From: an uncultured Chthonomonas sp.
Lineage (GTDB): Bacteria; Armatimonadota; Chthonomonadetes; Chthonomonadales; Chthonomonadaceae
DNA length: 64,000 nucleotides
Direction of reading: 5' to 3'
Assembly: GCA_903859705.1 (NCBI GenBank)
Contig: CAIONQ010000163.1
Span: 1 to 64,000 of the forward strand
The translations under genes were made by a program, and so were the position numbers. Position 1 is the stretch's first letter. Each line of letters opens with the position of its first letter. The notes beneath the pieces were generated by a model. It was given only the letters and a program-made list of their open reading frames with translations. It searched no databases and was not told the origin of the DNA. Shown piece by piece: positions 18,861 through 27,153 of the stretch.

Positions 18861-19617
18861 ACGGCATATGTTCGCCTTCTACATAGCGCGGCCACGGGTT
18901 GTAATCGTTTACACCGGGCACGCCGTTACCACGCAGTAAAAAGGCGCTGGGCCACTTGCCAGAGGGCGAAAGTATGCGTGTGGAGGCGGGGATGTACCGT
19001 ATGGTTAGCCCGCACCGCCGCAATGGGGAATGATTGGCGTTGGAGCCATGAATTAGGTTAGGGTGGTGTACCTCCACACCGCCTTTGCGCAGTACGCAAT
19101 CTACGGCGAGCTCTTCCTGCACCCACGATTTATCCATGCCGGAGCTGAGCACATTCGGCGTAGAGGTATCCGGTTTCATCGGCTGAAGAGTTGTATTTTG
19201 TGTGCGCGGAATAACGCGCAAACAGCCGTTTTCTGGCAGAGAGTCGTCCACAGCCAGCCACAGCGTAACTACCTCCATTGGGTCCAGCGGCCAGTAGCTT
19301 CCATCCTGATGCCACAACACTGGCTGGCCATCAAAAGGGGGCTTGCAGATATAGTGGCTTGCAAATAGCGCAATATCTGGGCCAATAAACTGCTGCGCGA
19401 TATCCAGCAGCCTGTCGTCGCTTATTAGCCGCACCCAGAATGGATCATGCGTCATCAGGGTGTGGCCCAATAGCTCTGGCCGCACGGTGGGGTTCTTCTC
19501 GGCAAGCCATTCCACATGCCGGCTCGCATCCTCCAGCAGTTCGGCATCCAGCACGTCATGAAACAGCAAGTAGCCTTCTCTATCGTATTCCGCATTCACA
19601 TCCGGCATTGCAGACAT
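18811..19617 (-). CDS. Phytanoyl-CoA dioxygenase (PhyH) family Fe(II)/2-oxoglutarate oxygenase
   Basis: 268 aa. It has the jelly-roll iron triad H103-x-D105 (LWHQDGSYWPLD) and a distal H190 (NLIHGSNANHS), with the 2-oxoglutarate-binding Arg probably at 200-201. Members hydroxylate diverse small molecules; the substrate here is not predictable. Upstream in-frame sequence to 19731 lacks a good ribosome site. The ATG at 19617 follows AAAGGAG at about 12 bases, and the ATG at 19608 is an alternative. The 3' end overlaps the convergent membrane-protein gene by 50 bases. Confidence 0.85.
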   Translation of the reverse strand: MSAMPDVNAEYDREGYLLFHDVLDAELLEDASRHVEWLAEKNPTVRPELLGHTLMTHDPFWVRLISDDRLLDIAQQFIGPDIALFASHYICKPPFDGQPVLWHQDGSYWPLDPMEVVTLWLAVDDSLPENGCLRVIPRTQNTTLQPMKPDTSTPNVLSSGMDKSWVQEELAVDCVLRKGGVEVHHPNLIHGSNANHSPLRRCGLTIRYIPASTRILSPSGKWPSAFLLRGNGVPGVNDYNPWPRYVEGEHMPFSGCEQWNQKVAAREG

Positions 19618-19813
19618 CTCCGTTGGGTCTCCTTTGCATCCACCTCCGCTCTGCACAAACACAGAGTCAGTATGGAGAGATAGTTCGACGTTGTGACTCA
19701 TTTTGGTGCACCGAAACTCAAGTAAGTGCAAATGTGGCTGGCGTCTAAAATAAAAAAGAGATACCCGGAACTGACGATCGCCCTGGAAGATAAACAGAAG
19801 TTATAAAAATGCG

Positions 19814-19842
19814 TTGACGATTACTATGATAATCTGTATACT
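19814..19842 (+). promoter_or_regulatory. Strong sigma-70-type promoter
   Basis: TTGACG, 17 bases and TATACT. The expected start near 19849 gives a leader of about 120 bases for the secreted protein at 19971. The rest of 19618-19970 holds nothing else I recognise. Confidence 0.7.
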
Positions 19843-19970
19843 TGGCGACAATTGCATTGCGCCACTTCTAAGCAATTTCCAGAGTGATGCCTTGCAGCAA
19901 TATACATGCGTCTGACCAGTAGCGGTTGAGTTTGCGCTTCTGTTCAGAACCTACAGGGCGTGGTGAACCA

Positions 19971-21557
19971 ATGAAACTTCGCGCATTGATCGTAACTGCA
20001 CTCTGCTCCGTTGCCTTTGCCAATGTCGGTGCCCACAACTGCCTGGCTCAAACCGCAACGAAGCCAGCTTCGATAGTAAAAATATCGGCACCCTTCCCCA
20101 AACATGTTTTCCTGGATCCCGGCGCAACCCTGGAGATCACGGGCAAAAGTTCCGACCCCAACGAGGAGATTCTGGCATGGGTGCAGCGCAACCTCATGAC
20201 CATTGCACAGGCACAGAGCTATGATCGCTGGACCATTAAGCTGCCAACCTCTCTCATTCCCGGCCGCAGCCATCTGATGCTACGCGTGCGCTCCCGCGCA
20301 GGGATCACCGTTTCAGACATCTTTACCGAGGTACTTACCGAGGCACCGTTCAGCATTAAAGCCCCATTGGCAGATTCCACCATCAAAGCGGGTGCCCCGC
20401 TAGAAGTTGCCCCTGTTGGTACCCTTAAACCTACGGCATATGATGTGCTATTGGATGGCAAAGTGGTGCAGCATTTGGATGCAACCGGAACAGGCAAGTT
20501 CAGCTTTACAGAGGCCGCTCCAGGAGATCATCTGCTTGCTTTCCGGGCCATTCTGGATCAGGATACTTTTGATACCGCACCCATAAACATCAAATTGTCT
20601 GGCATGGTGGTGCTACAGCAGTTTGCGCCTGGCGGAACGCTGCTGCAGAGTGAAGACGATCATCAAGCAGAGGTACGCGTAACCGCAGACCCCTCTATTA
20701 AATCGGTACAGTACTATGCCGACGATCAGCTTGTATCCGATAGCTCACAGGCACCCTTCACCATCAAACTTCAAACAGATATTCTGAGGCCCGGCCCGCA
20801 TGTTCTGCTTGCTAAGGGGCTTGATGGCACCGGCGCTACCCATGTAAGCCAGCAAATACCCTTTACCGTAGTAAAAACTGGCCTCATCGATTTGCAGAGC
20901 TACCTGGAGGCCATTCTCGAATCTGTAGACAGGGCATTCGATAACGCCGCCACCTCAATTGATTGGATGACGCGCTATGGCCCGGAAGATATCGGGTCTC
21001 AGGCGGTAGCCAGTTTTAAGGCCGCTACGGCAGATAGTGCTCAATCTGGCGCCGCAATCAAAGTGGTTGCAAGGCTGAAGAAGAGCGATTTTGAAATTCT
21101 GCAAGTAAAGCCGGTTGAGTTCCAAAACAGCTCCGCGGATATCTCAAGCTTTGTGAGCACAGTGTACTCTGCTTTAAGCCAGCTATCTTCTGCCACAAAA
21201 GAGATTGGGGATGTGATCTATCGGCAAGATCATCTTCGCAAAATCAACGCCGAAAACAATGGTCGGCCGCTCTACCGCATGAAGCTGGAGTACGACAAAG
21301 GCAAGTACGTGCGGTTCTGGTTAATACTCTCTGCCTCACCCACCATCGATAGCAGCTATCGTTTCGGTATCTCTGCATATCGAAATGCCATGGCGAAATT
21401 TGCAGATGCAGAGTTAGCCCTGCAGCGCATAGAGAAGCGCAACCAGATAACGCGCGGGCGGCACAAGGGGGTATTTGGCCCTGAAGCTAACGACCAGATG
21501 ACTCTGCTGCTCGGCAGACTGCAACTTGGCAAAAACCAGCTGGACGAAACGAATTAA
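19971..21557 (+). CDS. Secreted protein with Ig-like repeats, unknown function
   Basis: 528 aa, with a signal peptide MKLRALIVTALCSVAFANVG cleaved near residue 23-26. Three beta-sandwich, Ig-like (Big_7-type) modules span about 30-330. Typical cues are SAPFPKHVFLDPGATLEITG, PLADSTIKAGAPLEV and FAPGGTLLQSEDDHQAEV. A mostly helical C-terminal half of about 200 residues follows. No catalytic motif is visible; likely an adhesive or scaffolding exoprotein. I chose the ATG at 19971 over 19926 because it starts the signal peptide cleanly and has GGTGA upstream. Confidence 0.7.
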   Translation: MKLRALIVTALCSVAFANVGAHNCLAQTATKPASIVKISAPFPKHVFLDPGATLEITGKSSDPNEEILAWVQRNLMTIAQAQSYDRWTIKLPTSLIPGRSHLMLRVRSRAGITVSDIFTEVLTEAPFSIKAPLADSTIKAGAPLEVAPVGTLKPTAYDVLLDGKVVQHLDATGTGKFSFTEAAPGDHLLAFRAILDQDTFDTAPINIKLSGMVVLQQFAPGGTLLQSEDDHQAEVRVTADPSIKSVQYYADDQLVSDSSQAPFTIKLQTDILRPGPHVLLAKGLDGTGATHVSQQIPFTVVKTGLIDLQSYLEAILESVDRAFDNAATSIDWMTRYGPEDIGSQAVASFKAATADSAQSGAAIKVVARLKKSDFEILQVKPVEFQNSSADISSFVSTVYSALSQLSSATKEIGDVIYRQDHLRKINAENNGRPLYRMKLEYDKGKYVRFWLILSASPTIDSSYRFGISAYRNAMAKFADAELALQRIEKRNQITRGRHKGVFGPEANDQMTLLLGRLQLGKNQLDETN

Positions 21558-21579
21558 AGATCCAAAAAGGGCAGCGAAA

Positions 21580-21615
21580 AAACCGGGGCTCTGCAGTAAT
21601 GCAGAGCCCCGGTTT
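21580..21615. terminator. Bidirectional intrinsic terminator
   Basis: A perfect 16-bp stem (21580-21595 with 21600-21615) has a GTAA loop, with an A-run to its left and T-rich sequence to its right. It closes both the secreted-protein gene and the converging six-gene operon. Confidence 0.92.
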
Positions 21616-21621
21616 GTATTA

Positions 21622-22677
21622 TCAGTCTTCCATTTGCGCAAGCTTCTCAGCAATTCTATCTGCCAGCCTATCGTAAAACACCAGATCACGCGCCCCGATT
21701 GCCGTAAACAGCCTGCCACCAAACTGGCGCTTAAAGCGCGAAAAGCCCGCATAGGCGTGATCCGGCTGATCGTAGGGATCGAAGCCATATAGATCGTACT
21801 CTGTACAGCCTGCTGCGCGCGCTGCCCTAATTACGTTCCAGTGCATTGCGTAGGTTGGCATAACATGCCGATTATGCGCAGAGGAGGCTCCGTACAAAAA
21901 TGTAGCGCGTTTACCGTAGCGTATTACCATTGCGGCAGAAAGCAACGCGCCATCAAACTCGGCCATAAACAGCTCGGCCATACCCACCGGAAATAGCATT
22001 GATGCCATGTTTACAAAGAAGCTATAGGGTTCGGCGAAAAACCCATTACGATTTGAGGTGTCAAGAAACATGGCGTGAAAAGGGCGCAGATCCCTCATGT
22101 TTGTAGATCTGCGTACCGTTACGCCATGCCTCTCTGCAACCTTAATGTTGTACCGGCCCTTGGGGTGCATGGCCCTTAACAGAGATTGCTCGGTGGCGGG
22201 TTCTCCAACATCAATAACCAACGAGTGCTCCGGGTCCAGATCTACCGGGGAACGCACCCAGTTCCTTAATATGCGTGGCACGGGGCGGGCAATGCGTGGT
22301 TCTATCCGCAGCCCCAGTCCGCCATGGGTTTCAACATACTTCTCCACTTCCGCAATCAGTAAGCGCAGTGCGTGCCGCGAAGGCTCTGTTTCAGCCCAGG
22401 GCAATATGGGGCCCTGCGGGCAAATCACCATGGTTTCTTGAGCATGCGAAGGGTAGAAGAGGCATGCTCCACCACCACGCAGCGTTCCAGAGGCATCAAA
22501 AATGCCAAATCTGGGTGTTATAAACCCTTCCAGGCGCTTAAACGCCATCCAGTCAGAGCTCTGCATAAAGCCTGTATGCGGGCAGCTGGCCGTAAGCGCA
22601 TCCCAGGCATCATCCCAACCAGAATCTATCAACTGGCAGCTAGTAATTGCCAGCTCAGCCTCGCCTGCATCAGCCAA
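21622..22677 (-). CDS. FemAB/GNAT-like acyltransferase family protein
   Basis: 351 aa with the double-GNAT layout of FemX/FemAB and PEP-CTERM-associated FemAB proteins. Recognisable parts are HTGFMQSSDWMAFKR near the start, MHPKGRYNIKVAERHGV in the middle and LYGASSAHNRHVMPTYAMHW followed by YDLYGFDP near the end. Family members attach amino acids to peptidoglycan precursors or act in polysaccharide synthesis. The TTG start lies six bases after the stop of the gene before it, with GGTGA as ribosome site. Last gene of the fhs operon. Confidence 0.82.
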   Translation of the reverse strand: MADAGEAELAITSCQLIDSGWDDAWDALTASCPHTGFMQSSDWMAFKRLEGFITPRFGIFDASGTLRGGGACLFYPSHAQETMVICPQGPILPWAETEPSRHALRLLIAEVEKYVETHGGLGLRIEPRIARPVPRILRNWVRSPVDLDPEHSLVIDVGEPATEQSLLRAMHPKGRYNIKVAERHGVTVRRSTNMRDLRPFHAMFLDTSNRNGFFAEPYSFFVNMASMLFPVGMAELFMAEFDGALLSAAMVIRYGKRATFLYGASSAHNRHVMPTYAMHWNVIRAARAAGCTEYDLYGFDPYDQPDHAYAGFSRFKRQFGGRLFTAIGARDLVFYDRLADRIAEKLAQMED

Positions 22678-22683
22678 GCTCTG

Positions 22684-25176
22684 TCACCGATACCGTGCTA
22701 CGGCAGCATCCAAAACAGCCTGCTGCGTCGTTAGCTTTTCGATATCTGCTTCGGTTGCACGGGTCTCAGTCTCTGTCTGATTTAAATTCTGCCTTGTCTT
22801 AAAGATAGCTTCGGATACAGGAATCTCATCCGTACCATAGTCCACCTCATAGCTTGAGTCGCCATACATATCACGGATGGAAACGTACTGATTCATATCG
22901 CTGTTTAGCTCTGAAGCATCCATCCGCAACTGCTGCAGATCTGCGGTATCCGCTTTAATGCCGCTCTTTATATCGCGTAGCACACGGTCGAGCGCGCTTC
23001 TAACCGCAGTTGCAAGAACGGGTGGGCATGGGTGTGTATCTGTGTTATGCTTGATAGTTACCAGGTCGGTAGAAAGCCACCTGCCATCAGGCTCGTGCAA
23101 CGCTATGGTTCCATCTTGCCGGATAACGCAGCCAATAAACAGTTCGGTTTCGCCCGGCTTTAGGCCGGGGTTTGCGTTGCCTGCCGGCGGCGTACCAAGG
23201 CGCTGCTGTGCAAGATCCAGCCTGTGAATAAGATCGGTGAGGTTGCGCAGCTCATCTCTGTCTGAACGAACGGTTGGCAGGAAAGAAGCAGTCCAGCCAC
23301 TCCACGCCAGCCAGTCTCTGCGTACCGAGGCCGCTGCAACTACTGAGGATTGCTGCTGAGCAAGTTGATCCCGTACATTGGCAAATAGTTCAGGATCCGG
23401 ATAGAGCATCACGATGGGATCCGGGCTGCCTGCAGACATCAGCGCAGCAGTGCCATTGGTGAGCAGGATATATACCGATTCAGAAACATTAACCACCACG
23501 TCGCCATTATCCAGCACGCTCATGTCGTCGCTGGCAAGAAACAGCGCCTCGTGCGGTTGTGGTTGCTGCTGTTGAGCTGGCTGGCGCTGGCCCCCGTATA
23601 CCTGAGTATAGGGGTGCCCATAACTGCCACCCCAGTAGTTGTACACTCTGGCACGCTCGTAAGAGCCATTAATATCTACGGCCGTACCGCGCCCGTAACT
23701 GGTTCGGAAACCGGTGCCAGTAAAGTGTGGCGAAACCGGGCTACTGAGCACGTTGCTTCTGCTACTGCTAAAGCTGCTGAACGAGCGGGATGGGGAAATT
23801 GCAGACCCGCGCTGGCCACCAAAACTGCTTGTAGAGCTTCGCCCGGCAAAGCTGCCGCCTGGCGAACCGCTTTCTGCGCCAAAGCTGCCCTTCCCGAAGG
23901 AGCTTGAGCTGTGCATTCCGGTGCTATGGCTTACTGAGAAACCACCATGTGCTCCGCCAGAAAACGAGCCCTTAGCAAACGCATTATCTGGCGATATAGC
24001 GTTTGCCAGAGTCATCAGAATTACCAGCGCGGCAAACAAGCGGTAAGACCACGCGCTGAAAAGTTCGAAGTGCAGAACACGCTCCTGCATAAACTCTTTC
24101 AGCTTGCGTAACTCATCTACTATTCGTGACGACAAGCGCGATGAGCGCTTGATAACAGCATCAATAAGGCGTGGAATATCCAGATCGCGTACCGAACCCG
24201 CAACCTGTTCGGCAAGTGTTTCAATCATTGCGCGGGTATGGTACGGGTGAGCTATTGGGATGGCGTTAAACAGGGGATTCAGGTCGTACGGCGTATCCAA
24301 ATCTGGCAGGCCACCCGCCTCAATGCCAGCCAATCCCGGATTAAGCAGCAGTGGCAGCAGCTCTCCACCATCGATTGTGTTTGTGGGCGCAGTATGAGCA
24401 AGCGCGCGCTCAGCCCTTGTAAAGTGTGCCCCACGCCACAGGCGAGAAAGGTCTGCTTGCTCGGTTGCAACCGGGCAGCTGATGCGTTTGAGGTCCAGAG
24501 TGGTGAAGCGTTTATCCCGCGAAGCAATTACAAAGCCCCAGGCGCCATAACCATGGTCACGGAAAGAGGGGATGCACACGCGGTATGGTAACGCCTTAAG
24601 GTTGGCAGCGCGAAGCGTGTTCATCAAACACCAGAATGCTTCTGGCGTGGTTTGTGGTGAAACTGTGTTTGCGGCAATAATACCGCCCGGGTTCAGGCAT
24701 GCGGAAAGTGCCTCAAACCACTCTGTACTGAATACTCTTGTATCTTCATGTTTGCGCGGTACGGTGAAGTCACACACGATCAAATCATAGGGGAGGGTGC
24801 CGTTAAGGAAGTCCCAGGCATCACAAATATGGATGTGTGTGCGGGTATCTTCCAGTGCATGCTGGTTGATGGCTGCAAATTGTGTTGCTGCCAGCTCCAG
24901 CATCTCAGGGCTGTAATCAACCAGGTCTACATGGGCAACGTTGGGGAAACGCAGGCACTCACGCAAGGCCAGGCCATCGCCACCACCACAGATAAGCACA
25001 CGTTTGGGCCCAGGCTTATGGGCGTGCAGCAGTGATAGGGCAGGCAACGCAAGGCTCTCGTGGTAGACCTTCTCATCTGCCGTATCAAACTGAAAGTCAC
25101 CGTCGATATAAAGCGCAAAACGCGTCTGCGTGGCCGCTTCCGTGGGCGGCTCCAGTTCGTCGATGAAGATATTCAT
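22684..25176 (-). CDS. Spermidine-synthase-like domain fused to a membrane anchor and Ser/Gly-rich extracytoplasmic region
   Basis: 830 aa in one uninterrupted frame. Residues 1-220 match spermidine synthase: YHES at 38-41, GGGDG at 64-68, D84/D87 and a catalytic-loop VCDFTVP near 134-140, where the usual second Asp of the polyamine site is absent. A helical stretch runs to about 370 and a hydrophobic helix lies at 378-398. Then come about 130 residues of Ser/Gly-rich low complexity, a QQQQ tract, a mixed domain at 545-740 and a C-terminal coiled coil. The sequence suggests a cytoplasmic methyltransferase-fold head tethered to an external tail. Polyamine synthesis is uncertain. The start overlaps the upstream stop (ATGA). 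Confidence 0.72.
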   Translation of the reverse strand: MNIFIDELEPPTEAATQTRFALYIDGDFQFDTADEKVYHESLALPALSLLHAHKPGPKRVLICGGGDGLALRECLRFPNVAHVDLVDYSPEMLELAATQFAAINQHALEDTRTHIHICDAWDFLNGTLPYDLIVCDFTVPRKHEDTRVFSTEWFEALSACLNPGGIIAANTVSPQTTPEAFWCLMNTLRAANLKALPYRVCIPSFRDHGYGAWGFVIASRDKRFTTLDLKRISCPVATEQADLSRLWRGAHFTRAERALAHTAPTNTIDGGELLPLLLNPGLAGIEAGGLPDLDTPYDLNPLFNAIPIAHPYHTRAMIETLAEQVAGSVRDLDIPRLIDAVIKRSSRLSSRIVDELRKLKEFMQERVLHFELFSAWSYRLFAALVILMTLANAISPDNAFAKGSFSGGAHGGFSVSHSTGMHSSSSFGKGSFGAESGSPGGSFAGRSSTSSFGGQRGSAISPSRSFSSFSSSRSNVLSSPVSPHFTGTGFRTSYGRGTAVDINGSYERARVYNYWGGSYGHPYTQVYGGQRQPAQQQQPQPHEALFLASDDMSVLDNGDVVVNVSESVYILLTNGTAALMSAGSPDPIVMLYPDPELFANVRDQLAQQQSSVVAAASVRRDWLAWSGWTASFLPTVRSDRDELRNLTDLIHRLDLAQQRLGTPPAGNANPGLKPGETELFIGCVIRQDGTIALHEPDGRWLSTDLVTIKHNTDTHPCPPVLATAVRSALDRVLRDIKSGIKADTADLQQLRMDASELNSDMNQYVSIRDMYGDSSYEVDYGTDEIPVSEAIFKTRQNLNQTETETRATEADIEKLTTQQAVLDAAVARYR

Positions 25177-25760
25177 GCAGAAGCATCCGTTCGTTTTACA
25201 CCAATTCGAGATGCAGCCACACTCGCCACCCCGGCCATGCCCGCTGCCACAATTGTAAGCAAAGCTGTGGTGAGCAGTGCTGCGAAAGCCTCTTCACCAA
25301 GCTGCAGGGCTCCTTTTTGCAGGCGAGAAACAAGTATGAGCGTGCTGAATCCGCTGTAACAGACCATTGCTCCTGCAACCGATTTGGCACCATCTCGAAA
25401 CGAAGCACCTGGTTCGCGTTCACCGGCATGCCTGCGGCCAACGTATCCGCCGGCAGCACAAGGCACTACTCCCACCGCCAGCGCCAGCCAGAGTGGGATT
25501 CCCCACCCAAGGGGCTGGCGAATACACAGAAGCAGATACCCCACAAAGGCAATGCCAAAACCCCCAAACACGCTGTTCTGCACGGCAAACTCATGTCGCA
25601 CGCGCTCTGTGCGGATGCGTCTATGCAGATCTTGAATATGTCTTGGCGTGGCACCACTTTCGGCCGCTTTGTTGAGAAGGCGCTGGGCGGCGTCATACCG
25701 CCCCTCTGCCAGCGCCTTTTCTGCGGCGGCCAACTCTTTGTGGGTTATCTCATCTTCCAT
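25173..25760 (-). CDS. Membrane protein with N-terminal helical (TPR-like) segment
   Basis: 195 aa. The soluble N-terminal 60 residues (KELAAAEKALAEGRYDAAQRLL) resemble a single TPR/helical hairpin. Four hydrophobic helices follow (near 67-82, 88-108, 132-147 and 160-185). I preferred the ATG at 25760, which has GGAGAG eight bases upstream, over 25790. It overlaps the upstream gene by 11 bases and the downstream spermidine-synthase fusion by four. Function unknown; the arrangement implies it is co-translated with the fusion protein. Confidence 0.65.
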   Translation of the reverse strand: MEDEITHKELAAAEKALAEGRYDAAQRLLNKAAESGATPRHIQDLHRRIRTERVRHEFAVQNSVFGGFGIAFVGYLLLCIRQPLGWGIPLWLALAVGVVPCAAGGYVGRRHAGEREPGASFRDGAKSVAGAMVCYSGFSTLILVSRLQKGALQLGEEAFAALLTTALLTIVAAGMAGVASVAASRIGVKRTDASA

Positions 25761-26376
25761 ACCGTCTACTCTCCGGCCTGGTTTGGGCACCCTGAACGCG
25801 TGTGCGGCTTAAAATGCAAACACGCTCTTCAGGATAGGTGTGAAGAGATACGATGCATAGGGCATCATCTTCCACTTCCCAGCCCACCTTTGTCCATGCG
25901 GAAGGCATGGAACCGGGGGTTGGAAACTCATGCTCCAGTCTGTTCTCGGCGGGTAGTTCCATGGTTAGAACATCCAGATCATCCGAGGATTTAGATTGAA
26001 TCTCGGTTTCAAAGCTAAGGCCACGTACCGAGGCTGCAAGCTTTACATCCGTATCTGCCACCGATTCCAGGATAAGGTTTACACCAGCAGGAGCTCTGCC
26101 ACAGGTTAACAGTTCCGTAACCTTGCGAGTTCCAGAGGTAAACGTTACCGCGTGGCTTGCGCCAAGAACGGTAAATGTAATCTCCCAATCGTGCCAGGTA
26201 AATTCATCTTCGGCCAGGATTTTAAGCGGTGCCAGTGGCACATTGCCAGTAATAATCCGGTAGTGCAGTGATCCCGGGCTTATTAGTAGTGGCTCTGGTT
26301 CTGATGGTTGCCGTGCAGCCAGCATGTGGGCTCGTTCTGCTATCGAAGGTCGCCCAACTTTTCGTTTTGTAATCAT
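25750..26376 (-). CDS. Conserved protein, possibly DUF2617
   Basis: 208 aa, soluble, with no signal peptide. The cues LGASHAVTF and LHTYPEERVCILSRTRV resemble the DUF2617 family as I remember it (GASH and a final HTYP-E motif). The function of that family is unknown. A basic N-terminus (MITKRKVGRPSIAERAH) is added. The start codon directly follows the stop of the HEAT gene, so the two are coupled. Confidence 0.5.
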   Translation of the reverse strand: MITKRKVGRPSIAERAHMLAARQPSEPEPLLISPGSLHYRIITGNVPLAPLKILAEDEFTWHDWEITFTVLGASHAVTFTSGTRKVTELLTCGRAPAGVNLILESVADTDVKLAASVRGLSFETEIQSKSSDDLDVLTMELPAENRLEHEFPTPGSMPSAWTKVGWEVEDDALCIVSLHTYPEERVCILSRTRVQGAQTRPESRRYGR

Positions 26377-27153
26377 TTAACAGGATCCATTCAGTGAGTT
26401 AACAGCTTCTGCCGCCGTGCTGCAGAGTACAGGATTGGGATCTTGCATCATTGTCGTAAGGTGTGGCACAAAGCGTGCGGCTGTTACACCGCCAATGCGG
26501 CCAAGCGCTCTTGCCGCGTACCCCCGTACATCTTCGTCGAAATCGTTAATTGCAGTACCCAGAGCCTGAACTATTGCCTGCTCTGCTGCCCTGTCTGCAT
26601 TTCCGATTCCTACTTCGCTAAGTGCCCATGCAGCGTACCAGCGAACCTTCTCGTCCGGGTCCGCAAGAAGCGCTGCAAGTTGCTGTGCGGCATCAGATGC
26701 CGCACTTCCCATCACCGCCAGGGCACCGGCAGCGCACCAGCGCCTATCGGCACTGGGGGCACTCAGTTCCTGGATCAGGATGGGTATTGATTCTGGGAGG
26801 CGATCGCCAAGAAATCCGGCGGCCGCAGCTCCCATGCCTGCAAACACATTTGAGTTGTTTACAGCGTTGAGGATATCGTTCCTATAGGGTTCGATCTCCC
26901 CCGTAATGCATACCAGTGCAACCCTCGCCCACAGGCGCGAAGTGGGATCATGGCCTGTAAGCACTGCGCTAAGTACGGGGACAGCCGCAGTTGCCTTCTG
27001 TTGCAGGCGTGCCAGATCCCGTGCTGCGTTCCACACAACCGATACCTGGGAATCCTGCAGCGAGCGAATGAGGGCGGCGACTCTCTTTTCGTTCACTGCA
27101 GTGTTCGAATTGTCCGCATCTAAGGTTTGCGGTTCACGCTCAGAAGAGCCCAA
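26377..27153 (-). CDS. HEAT-repeat (PBS-lyase-type) protein
   Basis: 258 aa, nearly all made of six to seven short HEAT repeats of about 31-35 residues. Examples are SVVWNAARDLARLQQ, RRWCAAGALAVMG, EKVRWYAAWALSEVG and EDVRGYAARALGRIG. Such solenoids are binding scaffolds. There are no lyase-active residues to name. The TTG start overlaps the end of fhs by 14 bases. Confidence 0.85.
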   Translation of the reverse strand: MGSSEREPQTLDADNSNTAVNEKRVAALIRSLQDSQVSVVWNAARDLARLQQKATAAVPVLSAVLTGHDPTSRLWARVALVCITGEIEPYRNDILNAVNNSNVFAGMGAAAAGFLGDRLPESIPILIQELSAPSADRRWCAAGALAVMGSAASDAAQQLAALLADPDEKVRWYAAWALSEVGIGNADRAAEQAIVQALGTAINDFDEDVRGYAARALGRIGGVTAARFVPHLTTMMQDPNPVLCSTAAEAVNSLNGSC

